A DNA stretch of 64,000 nt. It comes from Verrucomicrobiota bacterium. GTDB taxonomy: Bacteria > Verrucomicrobiota > Verrucomicrobiia > Limisphaerales > Pedosphaeraceae. The position numbers and the translations under genes are program-made. Below are positions 37,110 through 45,631 of this stretch, one piece after another. The notes beneath the pieces are model-generated. The model worked only from the letters and a program-made list of their open reading frames with translations. It was not told the origin of the DNA and did no database searches. The stretch is from the NCBI GenBank assembly GCA_021325145.1, contig JAJPHR010000056.1:183144-247143 (forward strand), given 5' to 3'. Position 1 is the stretch's first letter. Each line of letters opens with the position of its first letter.

Positions 37110-38249
37110 TTACCTGACGGGAACTAATTTCGCGTAAAGGGCGTCGGCAACCAAGGGTTTGTCATGGGATTTGTCTGCGTTCGCGGCAGGCACGTGGATA
37201 ATTTCGAGCAACTTTCCCCCTTCCGACGTTGATTGTCCGCCCAGAGCCCAACTTTTCGCGCGCGCGGTCATTTCCTCCAGCGGCTGGAATTTCTCCGTCG
37301 CCTCGGCCAGATCTTTGAGATGCGCCGGCAGGCCCTTCCGCTTTATGTTCAGCATCGCGATCAGAGCGGTATAGGAACAATCGCTTTCCGTTCCGCCCTG
37401 AATATCGTCAGGCAGCTTCCAGCCAAGCAGGTCCAGAATGGTCTTTCTTTCGGCGCTCAGGGAGCGTGTCGTCGAGTTAGGCAGCAGGCATAGGGGCGCC
37501 AATTTTGTAATCTGGCCGCCAGGTTCCGGCAGGGGATAAAGATACCGGCTGTACATATCTCCTTGGTCAAAAACATCGGACAAGTTGAGTCGTGCGCCGA
37601 CGGTCTTAAGTTCCTCCAGCAGGGCATGATACACGGCCCACCAAAGCCGGTAGTAATCGAGTCGGCGATCGCCGGTCAGCTCCGGGAACTTGACGCTACC
37701 TAGTTCAGCCCTCAACCCGGCAGCCCAGGTATCGAACGCCGCCAACTCCCAGGCGGGGTTCCCAGTCACGTGAAAGTCTGCCATCAAATCGCATAGCGCC
37801 GCATATTCCGTGACCACCGCTCCGAGGTTACAGGCCACGCACATGAACCGGGGAAGGGCACGGAGCGCCACCCAAAGCCTACGGTACAGGCCGTGCCATT
37901 CCTCGGCCAAGGCATCGAAAGGGGGGACAACGCGGCGATTGAAGTGGCGGAACTCGTGAGTGATCGCCAATTCATGGGTTACGCGGTTGATGTTCGCCAT
38001 CACGCCCGGTGTCAGGCCAGGGTGAAACATGGTGTATGCGGCCAATTCACAACCACAAACTTCAGCCACGGCCCTCGCCAGCAACAGCGCTATGGTGGAA
38101 TCCTTTCCGCCCCCCCATGAAACAACAATACGGGCGCCCTTCACAAGTTTTTGAGAGGCGCGGCTTTGCTCCAGCAGCCCCTTCGCCCGTTCGGCCGCCA
38201 AAGCCGCAAAGCCTGGACACCGCGAGCGCAGCAATTCGTTGGCGAGCAT
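37110..38249 (-). CDS. PP-loop ATPase (adenine nucleotide alpha hydrolase-like) of unknown target
   Basis: 379 residues from the ATG at 38249 (the TTG at 38255 is less likely). The PP-loop motif VSWGGGKDST is near 43-52. Further conserved-looking blocks are FMCVACNLGAVVTEYAALCDLM with two cysteines in CVAC, and LGWKLPDDIQGGTESDCSYTA near 290-310. The fold activates a carbonyl or tRNA/sugar substrate with ATP, as in QueC, PAPS reductases and N-acetyl sugar amidotransferases. It is encoded just after an HTH protein, so it looks like a two-gene unit. The target is unknown. Confidence 0.72.
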   Translation of the reverse strand: MLANELLRSRCPGFAALAAERAKGLLEQSRASQKLVKGARIVVSWGGGKDSTIALLLARAVAEVCGCELAAYTMFHPGLTPGVMANINRVTHELAITHEFRHFNRRVVPPFDALAEEWHGLYRRLWVALRALPRFMCVACNLGAVVTEYAALCDLMADFHVTGNPAWELAAFDTWAAGLRAELGSVKFPELTGDRRLDYYRLWWAVYHALLEELKTVGARLNLSDVFDQGDMYSRYLYPLPEPGGQITKLAPLCLLPNSTTRSLSAERKTILDLLGWKLPDDIQGGTESDCSYTALIAMLNIKRKGLPAHLKDLAEATEKFQPLEEMTARAKSWALGGQSTSEGGKLLEIIHVPAANADKSHDKPLVADALYAKLVPVR

Positions 38250-38297
38250 AGACAAATCACTCCGACCCCGGCCGGCCGGCTCCGTTCGGATGGTGCT

Positions 38298-39206
38298 CTA
38301 TTCCGTACACTGCTCTGCCTTCTGAAGGAGAGCGCGCCAGTATCCCTCGTAATTGCGCTTTGCCACCGCGTTCGGAGGCACCAACCGCGCACTCACCACC
38401 TTGCGCTTGTTCAGAGCCCACTCGAAAACGTCATTATCGAATATGCCAAAGTCGATCGTTCTAATCCTGGGGAAGTCCCGTTCGCGAAGTTTTTCCGCTT
38501 CATCCCTTAGCACCAGGAAACATTTGACCCCGGCGGCGAGATGCCTGCGGACAACCTCATGCAACTGGTCTTTCTCACTCACTTCGTCCAGGATAAAGAT
38601 TCGGATCCGTTCAGCGGGACGTTTGACCTGCTCCTGGAAGCTCAGCATCGCTCTGTGCTCCGCCGTCTCCCACGCCTGCGGCGTGACGTAGCTGGTAACG
38701 TGGACACGATTCTTGGCAAGGAAGTGCAGTCCAATCCACATGGCATTGAGGACCAAACCGGTAACGGGCGGAGGAATGTTGCGGAACGTGGCTCGAATTC
38801 GCTTAAGTTGCTTGTCCCGCAAGTCGCCTGTGGAGTTGTCGCCGAGGAACAGGTTGTCGCCCTCGTAGGTTTCGATGACCCTCTGCACAATTTGATCGGA
38901 GGATGCGGACAAGCTTACGCCGAGCAGTTCTTCCAGTCGCCGCACGAGTTCAGCATCCACTTTTTCCGGCGGCTTGTTCTCCAAGCGAAACAGCTTGTTT
39001 TGCGAGGTCGGATACCCGTCGTTATTAAGTTTCCTCGAGAGCTCTTCCAGGGACCAATTTTTTTCCTTCCGGGCTTTCTTGACCCGCGCAGCCAACTCAC
39101 GAACAGCCTCCGGCACCTTCTTAGCTGCTCGGGAGTCAGCCTTGCCGCCTTTGGTGGCTTCCTCGGCAGACTTGGACCCCCGATCAATGTCGGTCATTTC
39201 ACTCAT
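38298..39206 (-). CDS. HTH-type protein with a C-terminal sensor-like domain
   Basis: 302 residues. Residues 30-95 form an XRE-type helix-turn-helix (LAARVKKARKEKNWSLEELSRKLN, then NKLFRLENKPPEKVDAELVRR). The C-terminal part (about 185-300) alternates beta strands and helices (RIRIFILDEVSEKDQ, GVKCFLVLRDEAEKL, IDFGIFDNDVFEW), somewhat like the ligand-binding half of regulators built on a PLD-like fold, but no HKD motif is present. It lies 48 bases before the PP-loop gene, so they are likely co-transcribed. Confidence 0.72.
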   Translation of the reverse strand: MSEMTDIDRGSKSAEEATKGGKADSRAAKKVPEAVRELAARVKKARKEKNWSLEELSRKLNNDGYPTSQNKLFRLENKPPEKVDAELVRRLEELLGVSLSASSDQIVQRVIETYEGDNLFLGDNSTGDLRDKQLKRIRATFRNIPPPVTGLVLNAMWIGLHFLAKNRVHVTSYVTPQAWETAEHRAMLSFQEQVKRPAERIRIFILDEVSEKDQLHEVVRRHLAAGVKCFLVLRDEAEKLRERDFPRIRTIDFGIFDNDVFEWALNKRKVVSARLVPPNAVAKRNYEGYWRALLQKAEQCTE

Positions 39207-39379
39207 GATAACAAACTAATGCCTGCCTGCTAATTTGGTCAATAAGAATATCCGTTAACAGATTTCAACAATATATGCTAAAAATCCATCGAAATGATTG
39301 TATTCAATTGGGAATAAGCATCTTATGTATGGACGGTTTACTTTTCTGACAATTTTACAAACGGGTATCCACATTGCGC

Positions 39380-39416
39380 TTGACAAATACTTTCGTGTAT
39401 ACGAATTTGTTATAAC
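39380..39416 (+). promoter_or_regulatory. Candidate promoter/operator region
   Basis: TTGACA at 39380-39385 is a perfect -35 word, followed by the palindrome TTCGT-GTAT-ACGAA at 39392-39405 and TATAAC at 39411-39416. The distance between the two hexamers is 25 bases, too long for a normal sigma-70 promoter, so this is either an activator-dependent promoter or chance; the palindrome could be the binding site of the nearby HTH protein. Confidence 0.35.
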
Positions 39417-39529
39417 AGTTTGAAATGCTACATATGATACTCTATTTTCAGAGTAAAGAGCAGTTCAAACGAGGTCCATCCCCGCAGGAAACAAATCGGT
39501 TCAGCGCAACCACATAAACAGACAAACCT

Positions 39530-39736
39530 ATGAAAAGTCCAACTCCAAACGAATGGGAAAAAATCGTCCAATCGGTCGCCGATGTAGTAGCTGCATGCGA
39601 AAATAGGGCGGAAGCATATGCCAAAGCCCACGAAGCCCTCCGCCGTGACGTCGCAGGGATCGACGGTGACGCCAACGATTTCAACCAACCCAACTCCGAC
39701 TCAAGTAGCCGAGGCAATCCGTCGCCAGCCCGCTAA
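39530..39736 (+). CDS. Possible small protein, doubtful
   Basis: 68 residues beginning MKSPTPNEWEKIVQSVADVV, with an amphipathic helical start and a polar end. No Shine-Dalgarno sequence and no family. A second frame (39618-39833) reads plausible protein at its C-terminus (TPTQVAEAIRRQPAKIGRI), so a frameshifted or overlapping gene is possible. Confidence 0.25.
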   Translation: MKSPTPNEWEKIVQSVADVVAACENRAEAYAKAHEALRRDVAGIDGDANDFNQPNSDSSSRGNPSPAR

Positions 39737-39863
39737 AATAGGCAGAATCACGACTGGCACCTTGCAGCCAGTCGGCAAACAGGACGATGGGAATAGTGTC
39801 CGCACAACATCAGCCAGCAACGATTTCATTTGACCCCCTCTCGTCGCTCGATAGGTTGTCGTC

Positions 39864-40238
39864 ATGAATCATTCGCCCGGTTTTTTAAAGGTGGTCGATG
39901 AAGCGCGGCCACGCGTGAAGGAAATCACGCTGGAACAGGCGCGCGAACGGCTCGCGCGGAATCCCAAAGCGATCCTCATCGATGTTCGCGAGGATTTGGA
40001 ATGGCAGAACGGCCATGCGGCGGAAGCCAGGCACCTGGGCAAGGGCGTTTTCGAACGCGACCTGGAAACCACCGTTCCGGATCCCAATACGGAATTGTTG
40101 ATGTATTGCGGGGGCGGGTATCGGTCAATTCTGACGTGCGCCAGCGCCCAGCAAATGGGTTACCGAAATGTCTTCTCCATCATTGGCGGCTACAAGGCGA
40201 TGGCGCAGAGCGGCTGGCCGATGAAGAAGAAGGAATGA
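39864..40238 (+). CDS. Rhodanese-like protein
   Basis: 124 residues, one rhodanese domain. The substrate strand ILIDVREDLEWQNGHAAEARHLGKG and the active-site loop YCGGGYRS, with the catalytic cysteine at 82, are clear. It should transfer sulfane sulfur to a nucleophile such as cyanide or a protein thiol. Single gene, convergent with the GNAT-aminotransferase fusion. Confidence 0.92.
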   Translation: MNHSPGFLKVVDEARPRVKEITLEQARERLARNPKAILIDVREDLEWQNGHAAEARHLGKGVFERDLETTVPDPNTELLMYCGGGYRSILTCASAQQMGYRNVFSIIGGYKAMAQSGWPMKKKE

Positions 40239-40299
40239 CGGCGGCAGCCGTATTGAGCCGTGAGTAAGGATTAAGATTAGGAGAAGACGCGTCCGCAGC

Positions 40300-41955
40300 C
40301 TACCGTTTGGACACGGCTGCGGCAATGGCTGGCTCGCCGCTGACCTGCTTGCGACGGAAGCAAATTCGGTTGAGGTGGTTGAGCAAAGACACGAGTTTTT
40401 CGCGGGCAAATTCGCCCATCAGGCAAATCTGGATCCAGTTCTCGCGCCGGAGATATTCGCTGTTGTAACTGAGCAAAAAGCCGGCTTCGTGGAGTTGCCC
40501 GCCGACCTTGGTGGAATCGAGTTCAGCGGGCAGCGCGATGGTCATCACGGCGGGCGAGGTGTCGGCATCGGCGCCGACGAGGTTGAAACCCAGTTCGCGC
40601 AACTTTGGCCGAAGCCAGCCGGAAACCTCGCGCAGTTCCTGGAAGCGTTTGGGCCAGTCGGCCCGCTTCACGGCGGTTTGGAGCGCGCGGACGAGGTTCG
40701 AGGAATGGGTGAACGCCACGCCTTGCTGGCGCGCATAGAGCCCGAGGTCGAGATAGCGCGGCAGGCGGCCGGCAGCTTCCTGAACCGCGTGATTGTAGAA
40801 CACCATGCCGAGGCCGGGAAAGGCTTGCAGACCCTTGCCGCTGGCGCATGAGGCGAGATGGACACCTTTCAAATCCACCGGGACGGTGCCGATGGAACTG
40901 ATGCAGTCGAGGCAAAGCTTCACGCCGCGCGCAGCGCAGATTTGCTTGAGGGAATCGAGATCGTGCAGGACGCCGGTGGAAGTCTCGCAATGGACGCACC
41001 AGAGCCAGGCGGCGCGGCGCTCGTCCAGCTTTTGCGCGAGCACATTAAAATCAAAAGAACTGCCGCGTTTGGCCTGGAGCACGTCGAACTCGAGCCCAAA
41101 GCGGCCGGCATGGTCAACCAGGCGTTCCCCGAACTCGCCATTCGCGAGGACGAGGCCCGGCTGTTTATCGAGCGACAGTTGCGCGGCGATGACGTCGTTC
41201 CCAAGCGTACCCGAGCCCAGCAGAATTTCGACGCTGGCCGCGCCCGTCAGGCCGCAGAGGAGTTGCTTGGTAGCCTGCAAATCTTCGACGAAGGATTCGG
41301 AGCGATGCGATTCGGCCGCTTCCTCGAATCTCCGCCTGACCGCGCGGCTGATGGCGACCGGGCCGGGCAGCAGATTCACCATGTGGCGATCGAAATTGCG
41401 CGAGGAGCGCGTGCTGAGAAAAGTCCGCGCGCCCGCCTCGAAGGATTCGATGCTCATGTACATCGGCTGGAACTGGGCGCCCTCGTTGCCGACCAGCGGA
41501 CCGAACGGGATGAAGCCCAAGTGGTGGTAGAGCTTGCGCTGGCGGGTGGTGCCCGAGAGGATGGCGAAGTCGTGGCCGTGTTCGACGAAATATTGCCAAA
41601 CCATGGCCATGAATCCCTGAAAGACCTGGCCGGTGCGATACTTGCGGTCCACCGCCAGCAAGCGGAGTTCGCAAATATCGCGGCCCGGCGGCAGGTATGA
41701 GTCGAGGTTCGGCAGCTTTTGGTCGAGGGAAAAAGGCCGCTTGGCCCGCAAGGCGAGCATGCCCGCGAGTTTGCGCCCGCTCAGGCAGATGATGTACGTA
41801 TTCTCCGCGTGGAACTTGTCCACCAGCCGCAAGTTGGGCGACGGCGCGTGCTGCGGGATTTCCTCGACGAAGGTTTTGTAATTGAGTTGATGGATCAAAT
41901 CCATCTCCCAATCCTCCGTGGCGAATTTGAATACGAGGGGCGAGCGCGGTTCCAT
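40300..41955 (-). CDS. GNAT-type acyltransferase fused to a class V aminotransferase
   Basis: 551 residues from the ATG at 41955 (MEPRSPLVFKFATEDW), chosen because the longer frame from 42027 would overlap plsY. Residues 1-180 resemble a GNAT acyltransferase (CELRLLAVDRKYRTGQVFQGFM, then YHHLGFIPFGP). Residues about 190-540 are a class V aminotransferase: MVNLLPGPVAISRAVRRRF, LLGSGTLGNDVIAAQ, CLDCISSIGTVPVDL and the PLP lysine in CASGKGLQAFPGLG. The pairing of an acyltransferase with such a PLP enzyme in one chain is unusual. It is 4 bases downstream of plsY. Confidence 0.82.
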   Translation of the reverse strand: MEPRSPLVFKFATEDWEMDLIHQLNYKTFVEEIPQHAPSPNLRLVDKFHAENTYIICLSGRKLAGMLALRAKRPFSLDQKLPNLDSYLPPGRDICELRLLAVDRKYRTGQVFQGFMAMVWQYFVEHGHDFAILSGTTRQRKLYHHLGFIPFGPLVGNEGAQFQPMYMSIESFEAGARTFLSTRSSRNFDRHMVNLLPGPVAISRAVRRRFEEAAESHRSESFVEDLQATKQLLCGLTGAASVEILLGSGTLGNDVIAAQLSLDKQPGLVLANGEFGERLVDHAGRFGLEFDVLQAKRGSSFDFNVLAQKLDERRAAWLWCVHCETSTGVLHDLDSLKQICAARGVKLCLDCISSIGTVPVDLKGVHLASCASGKGLQAFPGLGMVFYNHAVQEAAGRLPRYLDLGLYARQQGVAFTHSSNLVRALQTAVKRADWPKRFQELREVSGWLRPKLRELGFNLVGADADTSPAVMTIALPAELDSTKVGGQLHEAGFLLSYNSEYLRRENWIQICLMGEFAREKLVSLLNHLNRICFRRKQVSGEPAIAAAVSKR

Positions 41956-41959
41956 AAGT

Positions 41960-42625
41960 CTATTTGAACGATTCGTCCGGTTTGGGCTGAACCGGGGGGC
42001 GGCCAGCCAGTTGCGCGGCTTCGTCAATCAGGTTCTTCCGATGCGCGACCAATACCATTCCCGCGAGCAGTGACAAGGCGATCACTTCCCACACTTGCCG
42101 ACCCATGATCATCTTTGCGAGCAAAGGAACCAGGGCGAAAGCAATGAGGCCGCTTAAAACGGTTCGACGCAGAAAACAAAACAAGGCGAGCAGCACTCCC
42201 ACAGAAAGGAGCGTCAGACGAAAATCAAACAACAGCAAAGCGCCAAGCGAGGTGGCCATCCCCTTCCCTCCCCGAAAGCTCAGTTGGAACGGCCAGATGT
42301 GGCCCAGCACGACTGCGAGCATGGCGAGCGCCGCCAACCGGTCGTCGAGAGTGAAATAGCGAACCACCCAGACGGCGACCGCGCCTTTGCCGATGTCTCC
42401 CATGAGGGTCAGCAGGAATCCACCCAACCCCAGGAAGCGTCGCACGTTCTTGGCGCCAGTGCTGCCGCTGCCCAACTCGCGAAGATCCTGCCCGAACCAA
42501 ATGCGCACGAGGTAGTAACCGGTCGCCAGGCAGCCCAGAACATAGCTGCCCAGGAAAACAGCCATCGCCTGGTTCAAAGGAACCGCCGGGCCAAATACCT
42601 GTTGCGTCCAAGACGTCCAGTCCAT
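41960..42625 (-). CDS. plsY: Glycerol-3-phosphate acyltransferase PlsY
   Basis: 221 residues, five or more membrane helices. The active-site motifs are GSGSTGAKNVRR, GHIWPFQLSFRGGKGMATSLG and the final loop near the last helix, as in PlsY. It uses acyl-phosphate to acylate glycerol 3-phosphate, the first step of phospholipid synthesis. The GNAT-aminotransferase fusion follows 4 bases downstream, so they are probably co-transcribed. Confidence 0.93.
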   Translation of the reverse strand: MDWTSWTQQVFGPAVPLNQAMAVFLGSYVLGCLATGYYLVRIWFGQDLRELGSGSTGAKNVRRFLGLGGFLLTLMGDIGKGAVAVWVVRYFTLDDRLAALAMLAVVLGHIWPFQLSFRGGKGMATSLGALLLFDFRLTLLSVGVLLALFCFLRRTVLSGLIAFALVPLLAKMIMGRQVWEVIALSLLAGMVLVAHRKNLIDEAAQLAGRPPVQPKPDESFK

Positions 42626-42939
42626 ATTAGTCCTGGCTCTCGCTCCGGCCGATGTTGCTGATGACCAAGGATTTCATCATGGCGTTTCCGGATAAACCTG
42701 TCGCAGCCGCGGTCAGAATGGGATTTAAAAAAATATTTGTAAATATCAAACTGTCACCAAACTGTCACATGAAAGACGCCAAAGGTTTTATTAGCGGGAA
42801 TGTGTTAAACCGCGGCCCAATGATTCATTGTGCCAGAAGTAACCGTTACCGTGGCGGGAATGGATGAATCGGTGAATCAAACGACACGGAAAGAGGTTTT
42901 AAACAAGTTGCGGCGGGCGATTCGCGAAATCTCGTCAAG
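42626..42939. other. Spacer upstream of plsY, AT-rich in part
   Basis: 314 bases. It holds a pair of CTGTCAC repeats at 42751-42768. A GTG-started frame at 42830-43138 runs into the antisense of the next gene and is not accepted as a gene. Confidence 0.5.
42751..42768 (+). promoter_or_regulatory. PHO-box-like direct repeat
   Basis: CTGTCAC-CAAA-CTGTCAC: two identical heptamers with a 4-base gap, the spacing of the E. coli PhoB box. Its orientation points away from plsY, toward the plus-strand frame, so its target is unclear. Confidence 0.4.
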
Positions 42940-43842
42940 TCAGCTTCCCGGCGCGGCTGCTGTCGGCTCCGTTGGTTCCTCTGGCTCCTCGGCGGCAATG
43001 TTGAACTTCTCGAACTTCGAAATCAACTCGAACATCGACCGCGGCACCATCAAGTCACGAGTGACGTCTTCGGTGGTTTCCTTGATCTTGCCGTCCTTTT
43101 GCACCTGCCTGGCAACATTTTGGAGCCGGACGGTGTAAAGCAGTTCGCAACGCGGAGAGTGCTTGAGCGTCAGGCGAGTCCATCGATCCGCGCCTGGCGG
43201 CCGCGGCCTGGCCTGGGTCAGAGGACTCAGATCGCCGGCTTTGAACGCGGCCACTTGTGCGGGATCGGTGAACAGGTCAAGCGTGTTAATCTTCTTCTCT
43301 TTGTCCAGCCAGCATTGGGTGGTTTCGCAAAATGGCGCATGGGCAATCATCCCAAAGGCCGTGACGGTCGTGAGGCCCACGATCATTCCCGCTTCAACCA
43401 ACCACACCATGACGAGCGGAATGCCGGTGATCATGCCACTGCCGTGCAAACCCCACGATCCATCCTCATAAAGCTGCCTCATGCCGGCCAGCATTTCCTC
43501 GGGCCAGCAGAGAATCGGAGCGCCCTGGAAAGTCGCGTGAATATGCCCGTTCCAACTGAAGTAGAGAGCAATGATCCCGGCGCCAATGGCGGCCATGCAT
43601 GCCACGGCCGTATTTCGAACCTTGCCCCATCTCATCAGCCTGCCGCTCAAGAACCCAAAGAGGAATCCGTAGCCCACCGTAAGCAGAAAGTTGAGGTAGA
43701 TGATCGGGATCCACTTCATTAAATAGGCGTAGGCATATCCCAGCGGAAAACCCGCCACAGCCGCCACCCCGAGAGCCAGCAATGGACCGTGAACCCCGAA
43801 TTTGCCGGAGTGCCGGTAAACTTGAAAAGACTCAGCTTCCAT
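42940..43842 (-). CDS. Multi-pass membrane protein of unknown function
   Basis: 300 residues from the ATG at 43842 (MEAESFQVYRHSG), with GAGG upstream; a TTG three codons earlier is an alternative. Four or five membrane helices lie near 20-45, 52-72, 80-100 and 150-175. The soluble C-terminus has DKEKKINTLDLFTDP and an acidic end. No family recognised. Confidence 0.72.
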   Translation of the reverse strand: MEAESFQVYRHSGKFGVHGPLLALGVAAVAGFPLGYAYAYLMKWIPIIYLNFLLTVGYGFLFGFLSGRLMRWGKVRNTAVACMAAIGAGIIALYFSWNGHIHATFQGAPILCWPEEMLAGMRQLYEDGSWGLHGSGMITGIPLVMVWLVEAGMIVGLTTVTAFGMIAHAPFCETTQCWLDKEKKINTLDLFTDPAQVAAFKAGDLSPLTQARPRPPGADRWTRLTLKHSPRCELLYTVRLQNVARQVQKDGKIKETTEDVTRDLMVPRSMFELISKFEKFNIAAEEPEEPTEPTAAAPGS

Positions 43843-44315
43843 GGACCTCAAAAACCCTCTTCCATCTCCGGCAGATCACCAGAGTCAATGCTTGGAACTA
43901 CTTGTATAATGCCAGACATGTGGAAACAGAGGCAAGCAAAAAAGGGTTCACCAGCGTGGCGTTGAGCCCAGCGCTTCTTCAGCATCCGTAGCCGTAATAG
44001 ACTCCCTACAATGACGTGAGGAACTTCTTCACCCGCACGAACGCCCGCATGATGGCTGGCAAATAGAACGCTGCCAATAGCGCGATAATGGCGATCACGC
44101 ACAAAAGCTCCATGAGCGTGACTGCCTTGCGCTGCTCCCGTCTCCGTATTTCGAGTGACAAAACGTTGCGCATCCATGTTTGGACAAAGCACCGCTCCAA
44201 AGCTCACATCGACAATCGGCCCACCCTTCCCCCATAAGTCTCGAAAACGGGAATCCGCAAAGTGAACGTCTGGTGCTCTTCCCTGGCTGACCGGGCGAGC
44301 ATCGGCTGATTTATA
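43843..44315. other. Spacer with a tiny pilin-like frame
   Basis: 473 bases between two minus-strand genes. Apart from the 64-residue pilin-like frame at 44006-44200 nothing clear was found. Confidence 0.4.
44006..44200 (-). CDS. Very short pilin-like protein
   Basis: 64 residues. After a basic N-terminus the stretch KAVTLMELLCVIAIIALLAA and FYLPAIMRAF copy the prepilin helix (TLxELLxVIAIIxLLA), but the usual Gly before the cut is replaced by Lys-Ala and the body ends after 12 more residues. It could be a minor pseudopilin or a remnant of a larger gene. Confidence 0.5.
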   Translation of the reverse strand: MERCFVQTWMRNVLSLEIRRREQRKAVTLMELLCVIAIIALLAAFYLPAIMRAFVRVKKFLTSL

Positions 44316-44588
44316 CTATCTCTGACGCCACGGTTGAAAAACGCCTGGAGGCGGTTGGTACGCACGTGGCCGCCGACGCGGAAGTCTGCGCAAGAGGAAA
44401 TACAACGGCGCCCCGACTTCGCCTGCGAATAAAATAACGAGGAACCAGATGATCTTTGTGCGGCCCTGCTCGTGGTTCGCGCAATCCAGAAGCATCCATA
44501 CCCAGAAGGCGAGGGCAAGCAGAACAATGGGGGTAAGAACGAGGCGGACATCGGCCAGCATTACGAATCGGAGTGGTTCAGGCGTCAT
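44316..44588 (-). CDS. PLDc_N-type small membrane protein
   Basis: 90 residues (perhaps 81 from the second ATG). Core VLLALAFWVWMLLDC..RTKIIWFLVILFAGEVGAPLYFLLR, the PLDc_N pattern, and a basic proline-rich tail. It is a third copy of the family seen at 16494 and 16764, here without flotillin neighbours. Confidence 0.75.
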   Translation of the reverse strand: MTPEPLRFVMLADVRLVLTPIVLLALAFWVWMLLDCANHEQGRTKIIWFLVILFAGEVGAPLYFLLRRLPRRRPRAYQPPPGVFQPWRQR

Positions 44589-44795
44589 AGTATTGCCTTT
44601 CGTTGTTATAGTGCGTCACAATTCATTCGCATGCAAACCGCCCAGTGGCTCAACGTTCATTGATAATTGGTTCGCATTTTTTGCGCATTCTGCGGGGAGG
44701 AGGAAGCGCATCGAGCGCGGAAGAATTCCAAATTCCTTGACTAAATGGCGGCGGGCCTTGCGAGTCCGGGCCATTAAGGGCAAAGTTCATGGGTC

Positions 44796-45611
44796 ATGGC
44801 GACTTTTTACGACACGCACGCGCATCTGGATTACCCGGATTACGCCGCCGACTTGCCCGCAGTCATCGAGCGGGCGCAGGCCGCTGGTATCGTGAAGATG
44901 ATCAGCATCGGCACGGATCTGGAAAGCAGCGCGCGCGCAATCAAGTTGAGCGAGCAATACCCGGCGGTGTTTGCGGCGGTCGGCTGGCATCCTACGAATG
45001 TCCAGGATGCGCCCGAGGATTTGCGCCCGGCGTTGCGGGAATTGGCCAGGCATCCTAAGGTGGTCGCCATTGGTGAAACCGGCTTGGACTATTATCGTTT
45101 GCCGAGCCGGCAATCCAGTGGCACGGCCGGCGACGATCAGACTTACAAACAAAAGCAGGCCACGCTTTTCGAACAACAACTTGAAGTCGCCGCTGAATTG
45201 GGACTGAACTGCGTGGTTCACACGCGCGATTCACTCGATGACGCCTTGATAAAAATGCAGCCCTTCGTCGGACGCGTGCGTGGCGTTTTTCATTGCTTCG
45301 TGGATAATCCGGCCGCCATGCAACGCGTGCTGGCCATCGGATCGCTCGTCAGCTTCACCGGCATTGCCACTTTCAAAAACGCCCAAACTGTCCGCGACAC
45401 TGTCGCGGCCGTTCCGATCGGACAGTTCATGCTGGAAACTGATTCGCCGTACCTGGCGCCGGTTCCCTATCGCGGCAAACGATGCGAACCCGCCTATGTG
45501 AAAGAGATTTCTGAACTTGTGGCGCAGGTTCGCGGCTGCTCCCTGGAAGAATTGAGCCAGGCGACGTGTGACACCGCGCACCAGTTCTTCCCGAAGCTGT
45601 TGCAACGGTGA
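44796..45611 (+). CDS. TatD family deoxyribonuclease/metal hydrolase
   Basis: 271 residues with the TIM-barrel metal site: YDTHAHLD (H8 and H10), GETGLDYYR, CVVHTRDS, GVFHCF and the late aspartate in LETDSPYLAP. TatD proteins cleave DNA from the 3' end and are involved in repair and RNA or D-amino-acyl-tRNA turnover depending on the member. It is convergent with the DUF2071 operon. Confidence 0.92.
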   Translation: MATFYDTHAHLDYPDYAADLPAVIERAQAAGIVKMISIGTDLESSARAIKLSEQYPAVFAAVGWHPTNVQDAPEDLRPALRELARHPKVVAIGETGLDYYRLPSRQSSGTAGDDQTYKQKQATLFEQQLEVAAELGLNCVVHTRDSLDDALIKMQPFVGRVRGVFHCFVDNPAAMQRVLAIGSLVSFTGIATFKNAQTVRDTVAAVPIGQFMLETDSPYLAPVPYRGKRCEPAYVKEISELVAQVRGCSLEELSQATCDTAHQFFPKLLQR

Positions 45612-45631
45612 AGTAACGGCGGGCTTTATGA

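Larger units (their letters stand above)
39207..39863. other. AT-rich spacer upstream of the HTH/PP-loop pair
   Basis: 657 bases. The part from 39230 to 39480 is strongly AT-rich compared with its neighbours, which suggests foreign or regulatory DNA. It holds a palindrome near 39392 and two weak overlapping open frames after 39530. Confidence 0.6.

Noticed and set aside
39380..39416. A normal sigma-70 promoter for the 39530 frame
   Set aside because: The TTGACA and TATAAC words are 25 bases apart, too far; kept only as a weak regulatory candidate.
42830..43138. GTG-started plus-strand frame after the PHO-box-like pair
   Set aside because: Its first 37 codons look protein-like, but two thirds overlap the end of a supported membrane protein on the other strand and lose protein character there.
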